DNA from: Atrichornis clamosus | Lineage: Eukaryota > Chordata > Aves > Passeriformes > Menuridae | Direction: 5' to 3' | NCBI GenBank assembly: GCA_013400975.1 | Contig: WBMZ01008618.1 | Span: forward strand, 434,001 to 498,000 | Length of the DNA: 64,000 nucleotides | Shown here: piece after piece, positions 38,951-51,500 of the stretch | Position numbering within the stretch: the stretch's first letter is position 1 | How the letters are laid out: every line of letters starts with the position of its first letter | Notes under the pieces: model-generated | The model's database searches: none | Told to the model about the DNA's origin: nothing | What the model saw: the letters and a program-made list of their open reading frames with translations, nothing else | Made by a program: the position numbers and the translations under genes

Positions 38951-41900
38951 TCTGCCAGCAAGGGCAGGCAAGATGATTAAAACAAGCATTAACAGAATGG
39001 TTTGGTGATTAGCTTCTCCCTCTCTCTTTTTTCTCTCCGCTTTCTCTTTCTTTTACATATAGTTTCGGTCTGCCAAAGACGGCTAAAGCCTTTTCTTCAT
39101 TAGCAGTGTACTTAACAGTGTACTTAACAAGTGTAAATTTAAAGTATTCATTTTCTTAAGGCCAAGGATTAAAGCAATTAAGGAAAACGGCTGCAACCTA
39201 GCACCAAAGTCAATCCTTAAACCAGGAAAAGAAACAATGATGATTCCTAACACTGTTGAACTAAATTCTCACTCTGCTGCCACGTTTTGTTAAAATTTCC
39301 TTACTGAAACTGAAATAACACATTTTTTCCCCCCCAGCATGGCAACAGGTCTGTGGTCCCTTTGCACTGCTTTCCTGGCAAAAGTATTGCAACAAAAGCG
39401 AACATCCACTCTCATTCTGTACTCATTTTACCATCAGTCTTCTCCTGACAGGGTGTGGGCTCAATCCCTTGCCAGGTCTGCACTGGATTTCACTGTGATT
39501 TGGTTTGTCTTTACCAACTACTTGCTCCAATATCCTGAACCTTAAAGAGATCACAAGGGAGCATTTCATTGGAAGTTTAAGGCAACGTTTTAATTTGGTG
39601 AAGCAAAATCTCTCTTTGGAAAATGGCAACTCTCTGATAGGTTTGTCTGCTTTCCATATTATCAATTCCAAAAAGCCAAGTGTTCAGGATACTAATGGGG
39701 CATGTTCTCCCCACCAGCATGAATTCAGCTGACACTGCCTCAAAGGATAAGCAGAGACCTGGAGACAGTTTTACCTCAGGACTGGGAATACACGAGAAGC
39801 ACCTGAGCAGCTAAGCAAGACCAAGCACTGACAGTGTGAACAGGCCTTAGAGACCCTGTTCACCTTAATCAGCAACTTGTCCTTGGTTGGAGGCTCTTTG
39901 TCACGAAGTCACTTGCCAATAAAGTACCATAAAGGACACAAAAGACCAAATACACCATGAGCTAAAGACCGTAAACATCGTGCAGAAGGAGCCAAGAGAT
40001 CCTTTGCAATTGTGACAAAAATGTGCCTCTACCATATTATGGATTAAATGTAAGTGATTCCTGGAAGCCGATATCTTTTACCTGTGAGGAAAACGACTGT
40101 AGAAACCTTGAGGCAGCAAAGGATAAGAAGCATGAAGAGCGGTGATGGAGTGCAGAGAGACAGCCAGACGAGAGGGCAGTGAGGCCACTCGATGATATGT
40201 AAAACGCCAAATGTACACTGCCTCCCAGACAAAGTCTGGGTGTAAAGGGCACGTGTGTGATCATGAGGGATGGCTGCCTTAATGGGAAACCTTCTAACCA
40301 CTTCTAATTCATTTCTGTAGTTGAGTTGTTTCCATTTCTCTAGATCCTATGGAAGATATCACAGTGAATGAAATGGCTCTTAATCAGATCGGATTATGAT
40401 ATCCTGCTACCTTAAAGTAAGTGCAGCAATACACAGAGCATACAGGAAGCTCTCAGAGATTTCAGGTGTCAAACTAAGATTTGCCTCACAGCGTTGCAAA
40501 GGGCAGAAAATACCACAAACAGTGGGGTTTTTACCTAGGGATATATATGTGACCATAGGATGTTTCCCAGTATTCCTGCTGGACCTTACTGACAAATTTG
40601 TCAGTTTAGCCTTATGTAGATTGAGGACATGGAATAAGCTTGAAGGGCATGCCAGCATTATCCAGGGGTTTTCAAATCCTAATCAGACAAAATATCATGG
40701 TCCAGAAAACAAATGATCATGTTTAAAACAAAAAAGAAATTCATTTGATGGGAAAAAGAAATTGTTTCAGGTTAACTAAAAATGATTTTTTGTTCATGCA
40801 GCTATGACAACCAAACCATAATTATTCACACAGTTCTAGGTTCTTCTGCAGTACTCTCAGTTGGAAATATTCACACATAGCCCATCTGACTTGCCCTGCT
40901 GGAGTCGCTATAATATCACAAGACTCAGGAAGCAACTGGGAAAAGCTCATACTCCTTGGCTAGGAGAACCTCCTCTGATGCTTGCAGTCAGAAAAAGCAA
41001 CATTGGCAAGACCAGCATAAAATCCAGAGCCTACTGGGAAGAATTTATTTGCTGCTGCATCAGAAGATTGGGAAATAAACTTGTACCTGGGAAAACCAGA
41101 GCTTTGAAAAACCCTGCACAAAACAACTTAGATTCTGTGCTGCTTCCATCCTTTTCCATGGGTTTACCCATTTAGGGTGCAAAGGGAGCAGAGTCTGGCC
41201 CCAAGGGAGTTCAGATGCAACAGACTGATCTACCAGCAGGCTACAATATGTTCCCAGAAGGTACAATATAATTCCAAGGCCAAGGAACAGCCTATTAGCT
41301 CTGCATGCCATTAATTTTCATGAATAGTTCAATCCAGTGCTCACAGAAACCATTGGGCATTTTTCCATTTTGTCTAGCAGGACATGGATTAGGGCTTATT
41401 TATCTTTTGATGTCATACCTCAGCTTTAGGTCGGAAGCAGTTCAGTGCAGCTGTGCAGGTTTCCAGCCCTGTGCCAGGCTCTGTGCCCAGAGCAGACAGG
41501 GCGCTGTCTGCAGCTCTGAGTGATGGCAAGTCACAGTCACAGCCATTCAGGGAGAATTAAACTTCAGCCTTGTTTGACTAAACTTCTGAATTCACCACAG
41601 TTCCCCTGTTTTGCCAGCCTGAAGAAACAGCCCAGCAGGTTCTTGAGTCATATGCCAAAATGCCTCCTTCATCCTCCCTGGAACTGGAAATGATTACTAA
41701 TAGGTATTCTTGCTGAAATGATTTAACATAACGTGCTGAATGAGATCAGTAAGTCAAAATATCTTTTCCTAAGTGACTCTCTCGCTGCTTGCCTGAATGC
41801 CAGAGGGGAAGGAGGACAGCATGAAGTGAATTCTTTTGCTGGCTCTGTGTTTTACAAAATCTCATAAATTACTGAAGAATTCACACTAGGAAGTTTCACT

Positions 41901-44900
41901 CAGGCTCATTACAAGAGGTCCGTGATGCAGGTCTGGCAGGCAGCCAGGGATGGAGACACAGGGTTTGGGTGTCTTTCATGCCTTCCCCTTTGCCAGTATT
42001 TCCAGTGCTCTCCAGTCTGGGCTGGGAACGGAAGGCAGGCCAGGAAATGAGGTGGGCATGAGAGCAAAGCTGGTGAGGGGCTGGGCACTCCCTGCCCTGC
42101 ATGCACAGCCCTGGATGTGCATCACGTTGGCAGCTGCACCTGGTACAGCAGGCTGCAGGCAGCAGGTGAGACACAGAACCTGGGGAGGAACGGGGGCGTG
42201 CACCACAAAACACACCTCTGCATGCCAGGGATGCTCAGAGCTCCACGGAGAGGCCGGGCTGCCCTTACCCATCCGAGTCTGTCAGCCTCAAAATTAACTT
42301 ATTGAGGTCAGCACTCATAACAGGAGTGCGGAGTTTTGATTGAGTCTTCCTTTCTGAGAAAGCCCCACAGTCTCTGGCCCAGTACAGCTATTACCTGCCA
42401 GCCTAAAGGATGATGAATGTTATTTATATTGCAGTAATGGCTAACCACTCAGTGGAGACCAGGGACAGGCTGTGCTATGGACTTTTCAAACACCCACTGA
42501 ATGAGGGCTGCCCACAGATGCCTGAAAGTGCTGAGACATTCCAGGATAATGTTCTTGAATGTCTTGGACATGATGACCTCCAACAACTGCAGTACTTGTG
42601 CTGACTGCAACAACACGGGGCTGTTCTACACTAAAGATGTTCATTCATACCAAATTCTTATCAATCACTGTGACATGCCCTTACAATAGCAAAAAACTCA
42701 TCTACTTCAAAGCAAGCAACTATTGATAGGAGGCTTTTAAGTTCCTTAATTAACAAATGTAAAATATTAATCTATTTCAAACCAAACAGAAAACACAGAG
42801 ATATAAAGAGTTATTCTAATGCAAAGTTTTCCTAATATTTAGCTGCTATCATTTTGCTGTCCAAGAAATAAAGAGAATCAATGAATAAGAACTACTCAAG
42901 ATGTAGATGAGAAAAGTAATCTAACAATAGTAAAACACGAAGGGCCTGATCCTATAAAAAAGCCCTGTAAGACTAATTTAACTTTGGCATGTGCACACTT
43001 GCAGGATTCGGCTTCAAATAATCATAGAAAAATGTAAGAACTGATAACTATAGCTTTAGCTTTCCACTACAGTGAGCCCAGAGAGCGGAGAGCTAACGCT
43101 TCCCAGGAAATACCCTGCCAAGAAATAGCCCTGCAAAGATGCAGAGGAAATACATCTAAAACATTAAATGCAGATTTTTTTTTCACTATTAATCACTCTC
43201 TTTGTATCTTAGAAAAATCACACAGTGACACCTTTCATATGCACTGAGGTACAAAAACCTAAAATATTAAGTGACATATTCTACCAAGAAATGCCTTAGA
43301 GATGGTGCTGTGAAATAAGTGTCAGCCCTTCTTTTATCCCTTCTACAATTAATGTTCCAGTACTATGGTTCTAAAAATATATCCAGAAATCGGCAGACAT
43401 CTGTGTCCACCAGAAACCTTACTAAAACACAAGTCCTAAGAAATACCTTACCTTTAATTATACTCTTTACACTTGAAAGCTGCTTTAGACAAGGCTGTGC
43501 CAGAGCTTCAGAGCCAAAAGGCTGAAGATATCAGAGCCCAGTAAACAGCCTAAGCAGGGAACAACCTGATGTGCTTTCTTCTGTCTTTTCCGTCAGATGA
43601 CTGGTCACTCCAAAACCGAATGGGAGAAATTAAGCACACAGTAAGAGACTGCAAGTAATTTCTGGCTGTCTCAGCTCTAGAAGTCTCCTAAGAGGACTGA
43701 TGTCTCAGCATCTGGGCATTCCTTTCACTGTCAGGCACTCAGAGCAGTGGGATTTATCAGCAATCTGCTGAGCATATACAGATGACAACTGCAGAGCTTG
43801 GAGAGCTCAAAGGCATTTACAGACAGAAAGGGGTTTGTGAAAGACACGTCGAGCCAGAGCTGAGACCCAGAGGCTGTGAAAATTGCTCCCAATAGCTGTT
43901 AAACCTTTAGCTGTGGTAGTTAAACCAGGCACTGCAGTATGCAGAATTTATCCTGGGTGTGCTTTACAATTGCACAGACTCTTTGAGGGAGGCTGATCAG
44001 CCTCCATGCCACACATTACAAGGAAAAGGTTGTCGGGATGATTTTGGAAGGTGGTCTTTGCTGCCTAAGCTACAACTCCATCTATCACTCAAATATATGG
44101 AAATGAAGTGTCATTTATGAACAGGTTTTGGATTGTCTTAAGTGCAAATTTCATGGAAAATAGATTTAAAGCTCTCTCCAGCACCCACATTTCACCTAAT
44201 GGTACTTTATCCCTCATAGATTTTCAGCCTGTTGCCCCACCATGATCTACATATCTTCCTAAATCTTTTAAAGTATCTTCTTGTCAAAGGGATATGACTT
44301 GTTGACATCACACAGAGATGCATTATATCAAAACGTTTTTGCCATACTGACATAAACTCCAAATGCTTTCCAAAGGCAGCCACATTTTCAATAATTTGTC
44401 CCTTTTTCATTTTTCAAAATAGCTTTATTCACTTATGATAGGAAATTGCTTAAGTCCCTCCATTCTCAATCCAGTCAGTGGTAGAACTTTGCACCAAACT
44501 TTTTATAGCAGCAAATGTGTTTTTGTTTCCCTGGCATCCTAAAAAAAAATGAAATCTTTCTTCAGCTACAGTCTGTACAAAAGCGTGTTAGCTCTGTGGT
44601 GTTAAAGAATTGCTAGTTAGTCTCTGAGGCTATGCATTCTTCTGCTAAAAGATACATTATCACATCTGTGTCTAAATATTTATGCTTCCTATGTCTGCTA
44701 AAAGCAACACCTACAATTGCTATAATTGAAAATGACAAAATACAAAAAAATATTTTTCACCAATTTGTCACCCCTTTGCATTTAACAACACTAAATATAT
44801 AGTCTAGTTCATTAACAGAGTTTTGCCTGTTTCTGTTCAGCTATAACAGGGGAGAAATAAATGTGTTAAAAAAGAAGTAAATGGAATTGTAAATACGACA

Positions 44901-44968
44901 AAAATGGAAACAGATTTTGTGGGTTGGTGCAGCATTTAAAATCACTTAACACGTGAAAAGGAAAGCAA
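38951..44968. other. Intronic sequence, no gene seen
   Basis: Includes a 12-base tandem duplication at 39104-39127 (CAGTGTACTTAA twice) and a GC-richer patch at 41890-42290 with overlapping frames on both strands. No gene or repeat family was recognised. Confidence 0.5.
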
Positions 44969-45152
44969 CATAGAATCATTTAGGTGGAGAACACTTGTAA
45001 GATCACTGAATCCAACCATTAAAGCAGCACTGCCAAGCCCAACACTAACCCATGTCCCCGAGAGTCCCATCTACACATCTTTTAAATACCCCCAGGGATG
45101 GTGGCTCCACCACTTCCCTGAACAGCCTGTTCCAATGCCTGACAACCCTTCT
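44969..45152 (-). mobile_element. CR1 LINE 3' fragment
   Basis: The plus strand reads CATAGAATCATTTAGGTGGA, AAGATCACTGAATCCAACC, GCAGCACTGCCAAGCCCA, then CACATCTTTTAAATACC, CAGGGATGGTGGCTCCACCA and CAGCCTGTTCCAATGCCTGA. This is the reverse complement of an avian CR1 3' end from a different subfamily than the copy at 34757. Homology stops near 45152. It lies in the same orientation as FHIT and about 1.1 kb downstream of exon 8. Confidence 0.85.
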
Positions 45153-46239
45153 GGGCTTAACTTTGGTCTCGCTCAACTGCTTTTAACCAGCATAGATTGC
45201 CATCACTTATTGCCGTTGGATCTCCTTGCTCAGCAGCCTCATTAAGGTTTCACCCTTATTAGTGGGGTTCTCAGGCACTACACTTCATAGAGCTTGTCAA
45301 TAATAAACATTTTTTCATCATTTTTGCATATTTAATTGAAAAACATTAAGACACACTATCATTTTTTGTGAGCGGGGAGTTGTCATCATGTAGCTATCAC
45401 AAAGGAAAAAATACAAAAGCAGAAAATGTCATGAATTTTCCTTCAAGCAGGCAGTATTGCAGTAGCACTGAACAAGTTTATATTAATTACTTTCAGAAAG
45501 AGAAGGAAATGTCATATTTCAGATAGAGGATCCTACCAAACCCACTAAGAACAATCCATAAATTTAACAGTAGTGAGATTTTTTCATAGAATCGTTGTGA
45601 CAGCTGTCAAGCTGTGGAAAACTTTTTGTTAATGCCAGTACAATTGTTCATTTAAACAAAAGGCAGTAATTCAGTCACAATGGAACAGCTTATGAGCCGA
45701 GCTCTGCCGCACAATCTGCACACATGCAGATATTCCATCTATATGCAGAGTTGCTCTTTAATTTTCATCTTTGGGGCTGCAATATGATTTGTCCCAAGCC
45801 GAGCAGAGCCCTACAAACATCAGAAGGCAGTTTGTGATTAGGTTGTAACAAGCTGCCCATGTTTCTCTGGTTGGCAGGGGGAGGTTTGGCACTCCAGGCA
45901 GCCGGCGTAGGACACACTCCCGCATGCCAGGCCAACCATGTGCTCACCCTTTTTCCCAGTGCCCTCAAAATAAGAGAGCACAACTGTTGGTAGAGATGTC
46001 ACCTCACCCTGTGTGCAGTGACAGACTGAAGCACTAAAGGTGTCAACTGTGTCCTCCCTCAGACAGGGAGCCCACAAGGAAATCCCCGTATAGACTTTGA
46101 TGCTATCACAGAGTCTTTGCAGGCAATAAAAATGTAGAAATCTCATTAACTACCTCCACCCTCGGGAAGGCCTGGGCCATTAAGGTGATTTACTAACAGC
46201 CAATCTAACTCTGAAGAAGAAATGTTGTGTAACTCTTAC
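45153..46239. other. Intronic sequence just downstream of FHIT exon 8
   Basis: Unique sequence leading from the exon 8 donor to the CR1 copy. Nothing else was recognised. Confidence 0.5.
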
Positions 46240-46308
46240 CTCCTCATAGACATCGTCATTCCTGCTGAAGTCTCCGGCCCTCCTTGGAAGCACATGGACA
46301 TGGACATG
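46240..46308 (-). CDS. FHIT: FHIT coding exon 8 (histidine-triad motif exon)
   Basis: Seen: read on the minus strand, this 69-base block gives 23 codons with no stop. It starts HVHVHVLP and ends NDDVYEE. It is preceded by a pyrimidine-rich acceptor (GTTTCACGTTTTCAG) and followed by the donor GAG|GTAAGAG, so it is a spliced exon and not a retrocopy. Known: FHIT is a 147-residue hydrolase of diadenosine polyphosphates such as Ap3A and a tumour suppressor. His94, His96 and His98 form the HIT triad, with His96 as nucleophile, and Tyr114 is a Src-family phosphorylation site. Human exon 8 covers c.280-348, also 69 bases in phase 0/0, so the block aligns to residues 94-116 without gaps. All three histidines and Tyr114 are kept. 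Relative to human I see K103R, H108S, S112D and I113V. HINT and aprataxin also carry HxHxH, but lack the PR-x-AGDF and YEE context. Skipping this exon would keep frame but remove the active site. Confidence 0.95.
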
Positions 46309-46309
46309 C

Positions 46310-48419
46310 TGAAAACGTGAAACAAAATAATGGTGATTATCAAGTTCATGACTTTCTTTTCTGAACTGTCAGCATTATTCTCAACACACACAAGTAACTG
46401 TGCGCAGGCTCTCACAGCATTATTTTCAGAGGAAAATACATTAACCTGTTCCATAACTCTATCTCAACTCTTTGGAGAATATAAAAGATGAAAAACATGA
46501 GGGAGCAGCCCTGGAGTATTATATGAGCTTCAGAGTGAAATGCCTGGAAGTTTAGGGGCTCTGTGGAATTATTCATAGTTGTCAGTCGGAGACATATTTA
46601 GCCACAGCTTTGAAATAACAATGTCCCCTGGAGCTGAGTGTTGTGTCTTCAGAACAGACGGGAATAAGGAGGTGCTGGAGATGGGATGCGTTGGAGGGCT
46701 CGTGTGGGCAGCCCGGGCTCAGGGCCCGCAGCCTGGGGACACAGCAGGTGAGCCCTGCCACACCACAGGCACCACGCAGGGAGAAAGGCTGACAGAAGTG
46801 GACAATGCCTCTCACAAGCTTAAAAAGACTTTAATGCTCCCTTTCCTCCCCGGAGGCTGTAGCCCAAATACAACAACTGAAGATCCTTGGGCACGTGCTG
46901 GGGACAGAGCACCAGGTGACCCAAACCCTGCGAGGCACGAGGATGAGGAGCCCAGTTTGGCAAAGCCTGAAGCCCAAGTGTCCCTCTCCCGGCACAGGGC
47001 CATCGCCCCAGGGGTAGCAGAGCTGAGGGCTGTGAGCTGCACAGGCAGCTCTGGGTTACCCGGTTTGGGAAGGAGCTGAAGGGTGATGCACTTTTGTCAA
47101 AAGTGCTGATGTGATCTGGGGAAAACAAACAAAACTATGGGCAAGAACACAAATACATGATTTGCCACCTTGATGTTGCATTATTACTATTTCCATTTTA
47201 TTTTTTCTGGCACTCTCTTCACAGCATAAAGGAAGGGTAATTCAAGATCCTTAAGACCCAAACTCTAGGAAGAGTAGTTTTCTGCAATAAGTTCAGCTAC
47301 TAACTATATTGCAAAGTATTCTTTTTTTGCCTTCGTCTTTCACTCCTTTGAGTAAAATACACAATAACTGAGAATAATTCTTCAGGAAAAAAAACCCCCA
47401 ATAGCTCAATGAGGAGAGGTATCAAATAATCTGAGTGAGAGATCACATTTATGCATCTTCAGATCTTTTTAGATGGTACCTAAAACCTTAAAAAAAAAAA
47501 GGAAAAGAAAAAAACTGCATCAGAAACAGCACAAATGGTTTGCATAGAATTTATATAGCTTGCACCTGATTCAATTTGATGAGGTAGAAATAAGTTGAAA
47601 CTCCTGCACCTCATTGAAACATTGTCAAAACATGGCTTAAGTCTATAATGAAATATGAAATCAAAAAAGGTTTTCTTAGGCTATTTGTAAGAAAATTCAA
47701 ACATGACTATATTGTGTTAGCTTCTATCCATAAAAATTTTGCTCAGTGAATACAATGAAATCACAGAGATGTTTCAGTTAATGAAATATTCCAAATACCA
47801 CACCATTTTTTTTCCTCAGCTTTACCCTAGAGTAACTGAATATGTGATTTCTTATTCTTATCATTATCCACAGCTTTCAGTGTATTCAGTCTAGAGGTGG
47901 GGTGATTCTTGAGGGTCAAAACCTGTGTTTTTGAGTAATATATCAGTGATAGTGTTCTGATAGTGTATTATACTAATATATCATAAGAGCGAAAGTGCTC
48001 CTGTGATGTATGAGTGCAATGTATCATCTGAACATCACTGCTCAAATGATGTATTGCTCAAAATCACAAAGCAACTTTAAAGATGGTCTTCAGTAGCCCT
48101 AGGCCTGAATTTTCGCTTTTGGACAGACTTTCAAGAAAAATAAAAGTGCAGATTAAAGTTTGCAGGGGTACTGTGAAATTTCACTACTGTCTCACACCTG
48201 TGGTTCTCATTAGATTTTAAATTTATTCATAAGAATAGAGTCAGATCATCTGCCAGTCAGTTTCTTTCTCTTCTGCTACAAGGAGTGATAGTTTTGCTAC
48301 AAGTATCAATTTGCAGGAATTTCTCTTGACGATATATATAAAATTTAATATCAGCTATCAACAACCATATTCCCCAGAAGTTTAGCTGCCTTTAAGAGTA
48401 ATTTTTATCTCTGTTGCAG
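46310..48419. other. Intronic sequence just upstream of FHIT exon 8
   Basis: A GC-rich patch at 46620-47080 lies about 300 bases upstream of exon 8 on the transcribed strand. It contains a 166-codon plus-strand frame that overlaps minus-strand frames and resembles nothing known. The rest is AT-rich. Confidence 0.5.
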
Positions 48420-48555
48420 AATGTTCCAGGACACACAGAGGAGAAGATCAGTATACCCATGACAGACAATTTGGAATATCAGAAAACACGCAGGGATGTA
48501 GTTCAAAGCTCAGTGCAGAGATGCTGCACTGCGGATGCACAGACCAGCACAGCAG
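48420..48555 (+). other. Possible unannotated exon antisense to FHIT
   Basis: Seen: a strong acceptor-like run (TTTTTATCTCTGTTGCAG) precedes 48420, and CAG|GTAATG follows 48555. The 136 bases between have no stop in two of three plus-strand frames. Neither translation resembles a protein I know. Such splice-site pairs also arise by chance in a sequence this long, so an antisense noncoding transcript, an unknown coding exon and chance all remain possible. Chance is the most likely. Confidence 0.2.
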
Positions 48556-51500
48556 GTAATGAATGAGCCTAATGTGATCTTCTACCCAAAATGGGCTCTT
48601 ATGATCAGCATGAAAAAAAAAGAAGAAAAAGTGTTTATGACAGCATATGGGCCACTTGGCATCAGTGGGGACATTCTCAGGGGTTAGTCACCTTTACTAC
48701 ATGCATTATGTTCTCACACCCTGCCAGGACGCAGAGCAAAATCCATCAACTGTAACACAAAACAAAAGAATATTCCCAAGCTCTAAGGTAACAACAATCA
48801 ATTTAAAAGAGTGTAATTTTTTCCAGCTATCCTTTTACTTAAAAAAAAAAAAAAAAATTAGTGGAACCTAAATAAATATCCGGATTCTCCACACTGTTTG
48901 TGTAATATAAACAAACAGGATCAGCAACAGTGTCTCACGTAGCTTCCTTCTCTTCAGCTTTATCAAGAAATACAAGCAGCACAGAGCCACGGCTGCCACG
49001 TAGTCAGAAACACTGAACAGGGGGATTTCACACCTTCTCTAATCTGCCTTCCAGCTTCTGGCCTTCACAACTTGGAGAGGTTGATATTTTGATTCATTAG
49101 GAGCTCTTTAATTGATCATTTTTACTCCTTAGTACTATTTGTTACTGCTAAAGCCTCAATCCACCAAGGCACTTAAGCACCAGCTCAATTTCCAACCTGT
49201 GAATTGGTTCAGTGGGAGTATTCACATCCTGGATGTTTTGTTTTTGTCTCAGTGTTTTGCATCCACTGCTGGCTACAGGGAGGTCTCCCTACCTGGCAGA
49301 AGCAAAAATAACTTCAAGGTGCCCGCAGATTAACAGATTTCCATTTGTTTTTCAAGCAAAACAAAAACCTGCACATTCAAAAAAACCATCTGCAATTGAC
49401 TGAAATGTGTCAGTAGATACAAACAAAACATTGGGAAGGTTTTTTTTTTAACCAAACAAACAGATTTAGGCAAATCTTCCATCAAAACACTGTTTGAACA
49501 GAAAACATCTAAACATTGTCCAAAATTGTCAAAATAAAACATTTCAACTTTTTTTCCCCAGTTATTGTGGTGATCCTCATGTCTGGTAGGTGGCAGACAG
49601 CACCATCACATTCCAGCAGGCTGTATTCAATCACTGCTGATGGTATTTCATTTTTCCCCTAAAAAATTGCTTTCCCCTCGTTTTGCATTATTTTGATTAA
49701 TAAGCAAGAAAAGCAACACACAACAGCCAAGACATTTACATTAATGGACCAATCAATACCACCCACATCAGGGTAGAAAAATGCAAGCACACGCTTGCAG
49801 CACTTACCTCCATTCCCCGCTGGTCAGGCACTGATGGAGGGCGCAGGACAGGCTGGGTGTGACAACAGTGACCACGTGAGGACACAGCAGGAGGTCCCCA
49901 GGTGGGGGGCACTGTGTGAGTTAAAGATGCCTGAGCCCCACCAATTGCTTTGGATACTGGGGATAAGGTTTCCAGCTGGGGATGTCCAGAACAGCAGTAG
50001 CTGGAAGGAGGCTGTGGGAGCTGAGTTTTATAGGACCTTCAAAATTAAAATTATTAGACTGACAGTTTTCTGGGGCTGGGACTGCAGCTTCCTCTGCTTC
50101 ACATTGTAAATAAAATCTGTTTGAGAAACTCCTAACAGTGAGAATTATCAGGTGATGCAAAATCACTCTTGAGAGAAGTTTCTTTAAGACCTTTACACCC
50201 AGAATGACAAGAGCATTAGAAAATGTACTGTAAGGAACAAATCTGTAGTGCCACGAGGAACTCATGAGCCAGAGCCAGCGTGTGATGTGTCTGACCTCCC
50301 ACTGCAGCAAGGGGATGCTGTGCTCGAGCTCCGTGGCATTCCCATCATGAGTGTGGGAGCACAGGGCTGCTATCGGGCACTCTGGAGCACGCTCATCCCA
50401 CACTGCCGAAATCTGGCCACAGCACAGACGTTTGTGGGAGTGCACATCTCAAGTCGCTCTCCAGTGGGCTAGGGCTGCAAAATGCTCAGAAAAGTCTCAG
50501 CCAAAAAACCTGGAGCATGTGTTGTTGGAGAAACAAGCATTCGGGTCAGGTGAGTTTTACTTCAGCACTCAAGGCCATGCAGAAAGCAATGCTCCTGGTT
50601 ACGGCTGGTTTTATATACTGAATTATGGTCAAATACCCAACGTGTCACCACTGCGCTGGATTTAAAGTGAAAAAGCTAGACAAAAATAGACACCGGAAGA
50701 GATTTCCTGGGTAGACCAGAAAGTGAAGAGCAGATGACCCTGCCACACACCACTGGGGAGGACATGGACGTTACCTGCAATAATTCATGAATAATTATGT
50801 TGTGTTCACTCAGCTGCTGTGCTGGTTAGAAGAACAACAAAGCTCAGCTTCCAGTCGAAAGGGAGATAATAGTCTGTACATGAGCTCCTCAGCACACACC
50901 CAGGGTCCATTAGCAATAAATGTTGTTACAGAATGAATACATAAATACTCAAAGGGCAAAGGGTCACCCAACCCTGAGGACGGGGGGCTGCCAAAACATT
51001 GGCAGAGGAAGGACTGTTCCCCTTATATCTGTAAAAGCAGAACATGACCGAGCTGTGCCTTCATGCAGCAAAACAGCTGCCTTTCAGCAGCTTCATCCTT
51101 TCCCTTTTCACTCTTTCTACAGAGCCGAAGCTTGGCAGTTGTGGGCTTCCACAGTTTCATGGCGCAGCAAGGTCAGGAAAGGCCGTGAGCTGTCCCTGCT
51201 ATGCTTGTGTCCAGGCAGGAGGGAGGGCAGGCAGGGAATCAGTGGCTGCAGGCAGCAAGGCTTGCTGGCCAGGAGACCCCCATCAGCCAGTGCTCTGCGA
51301 AAAACGATGGTGGTTCTCAGATAAGGCCTCTGTTGCTGCAAAGTGCCCTGTCCATTACAGAGACAGGGGCTTCCTACGGCAGGCTGTGATAATGCTTCTC
51401 CTAAACCACCAGATTAACTGTAGAAATTCCAAACTAATAACCATTCTCCAAGTACGACTGTTAGTGGGCGATAAAGAAAATCAACCATAATATAGAGATA

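Larger units (their letters stand above)
1..46239 (-). other. FHIT: FHIT intron downstream of exon 8 (intron 8), 5' part
   Basis: This begins at the exon 8 donor (GT at 46238-46239 on the minus strand) and runs leftward. I looked for the next coding exon (human sequence LQKHDKEDFPASWRSEEE) and found no credible match, so the intron is longer than 46 kb. Human intron 8 is also very long. It holds four CR1 fragments, probable ancient repeats near 34 kb and two AT microsatellites. Confidence 0.8.

Noticed and set aside
45586..45615. CATAGAATC word suggesting another CR1 end
   Set aside because: No CR1 sequence follows it, so it is a chance match.
46236..46454. 72-codon minus-strand frame overlapping the FHIT exon
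   Set aside because: It is in a different phase from the FHIT reading (it gives MSMSM where FHIT gives HVHVHV) and runs through the splice acceptor. It is a shadow of the exon.
46579..47079. 166-codon plus-strand frame near exon 8
   Set aside because: GC-rich stretch with overlapping minus-strand frames of similar length and no family resemblance.
49921..50445. 174-codon minus-strand frame
   Set aside because: No recognisable motif, and plus-strand frames overlap it.
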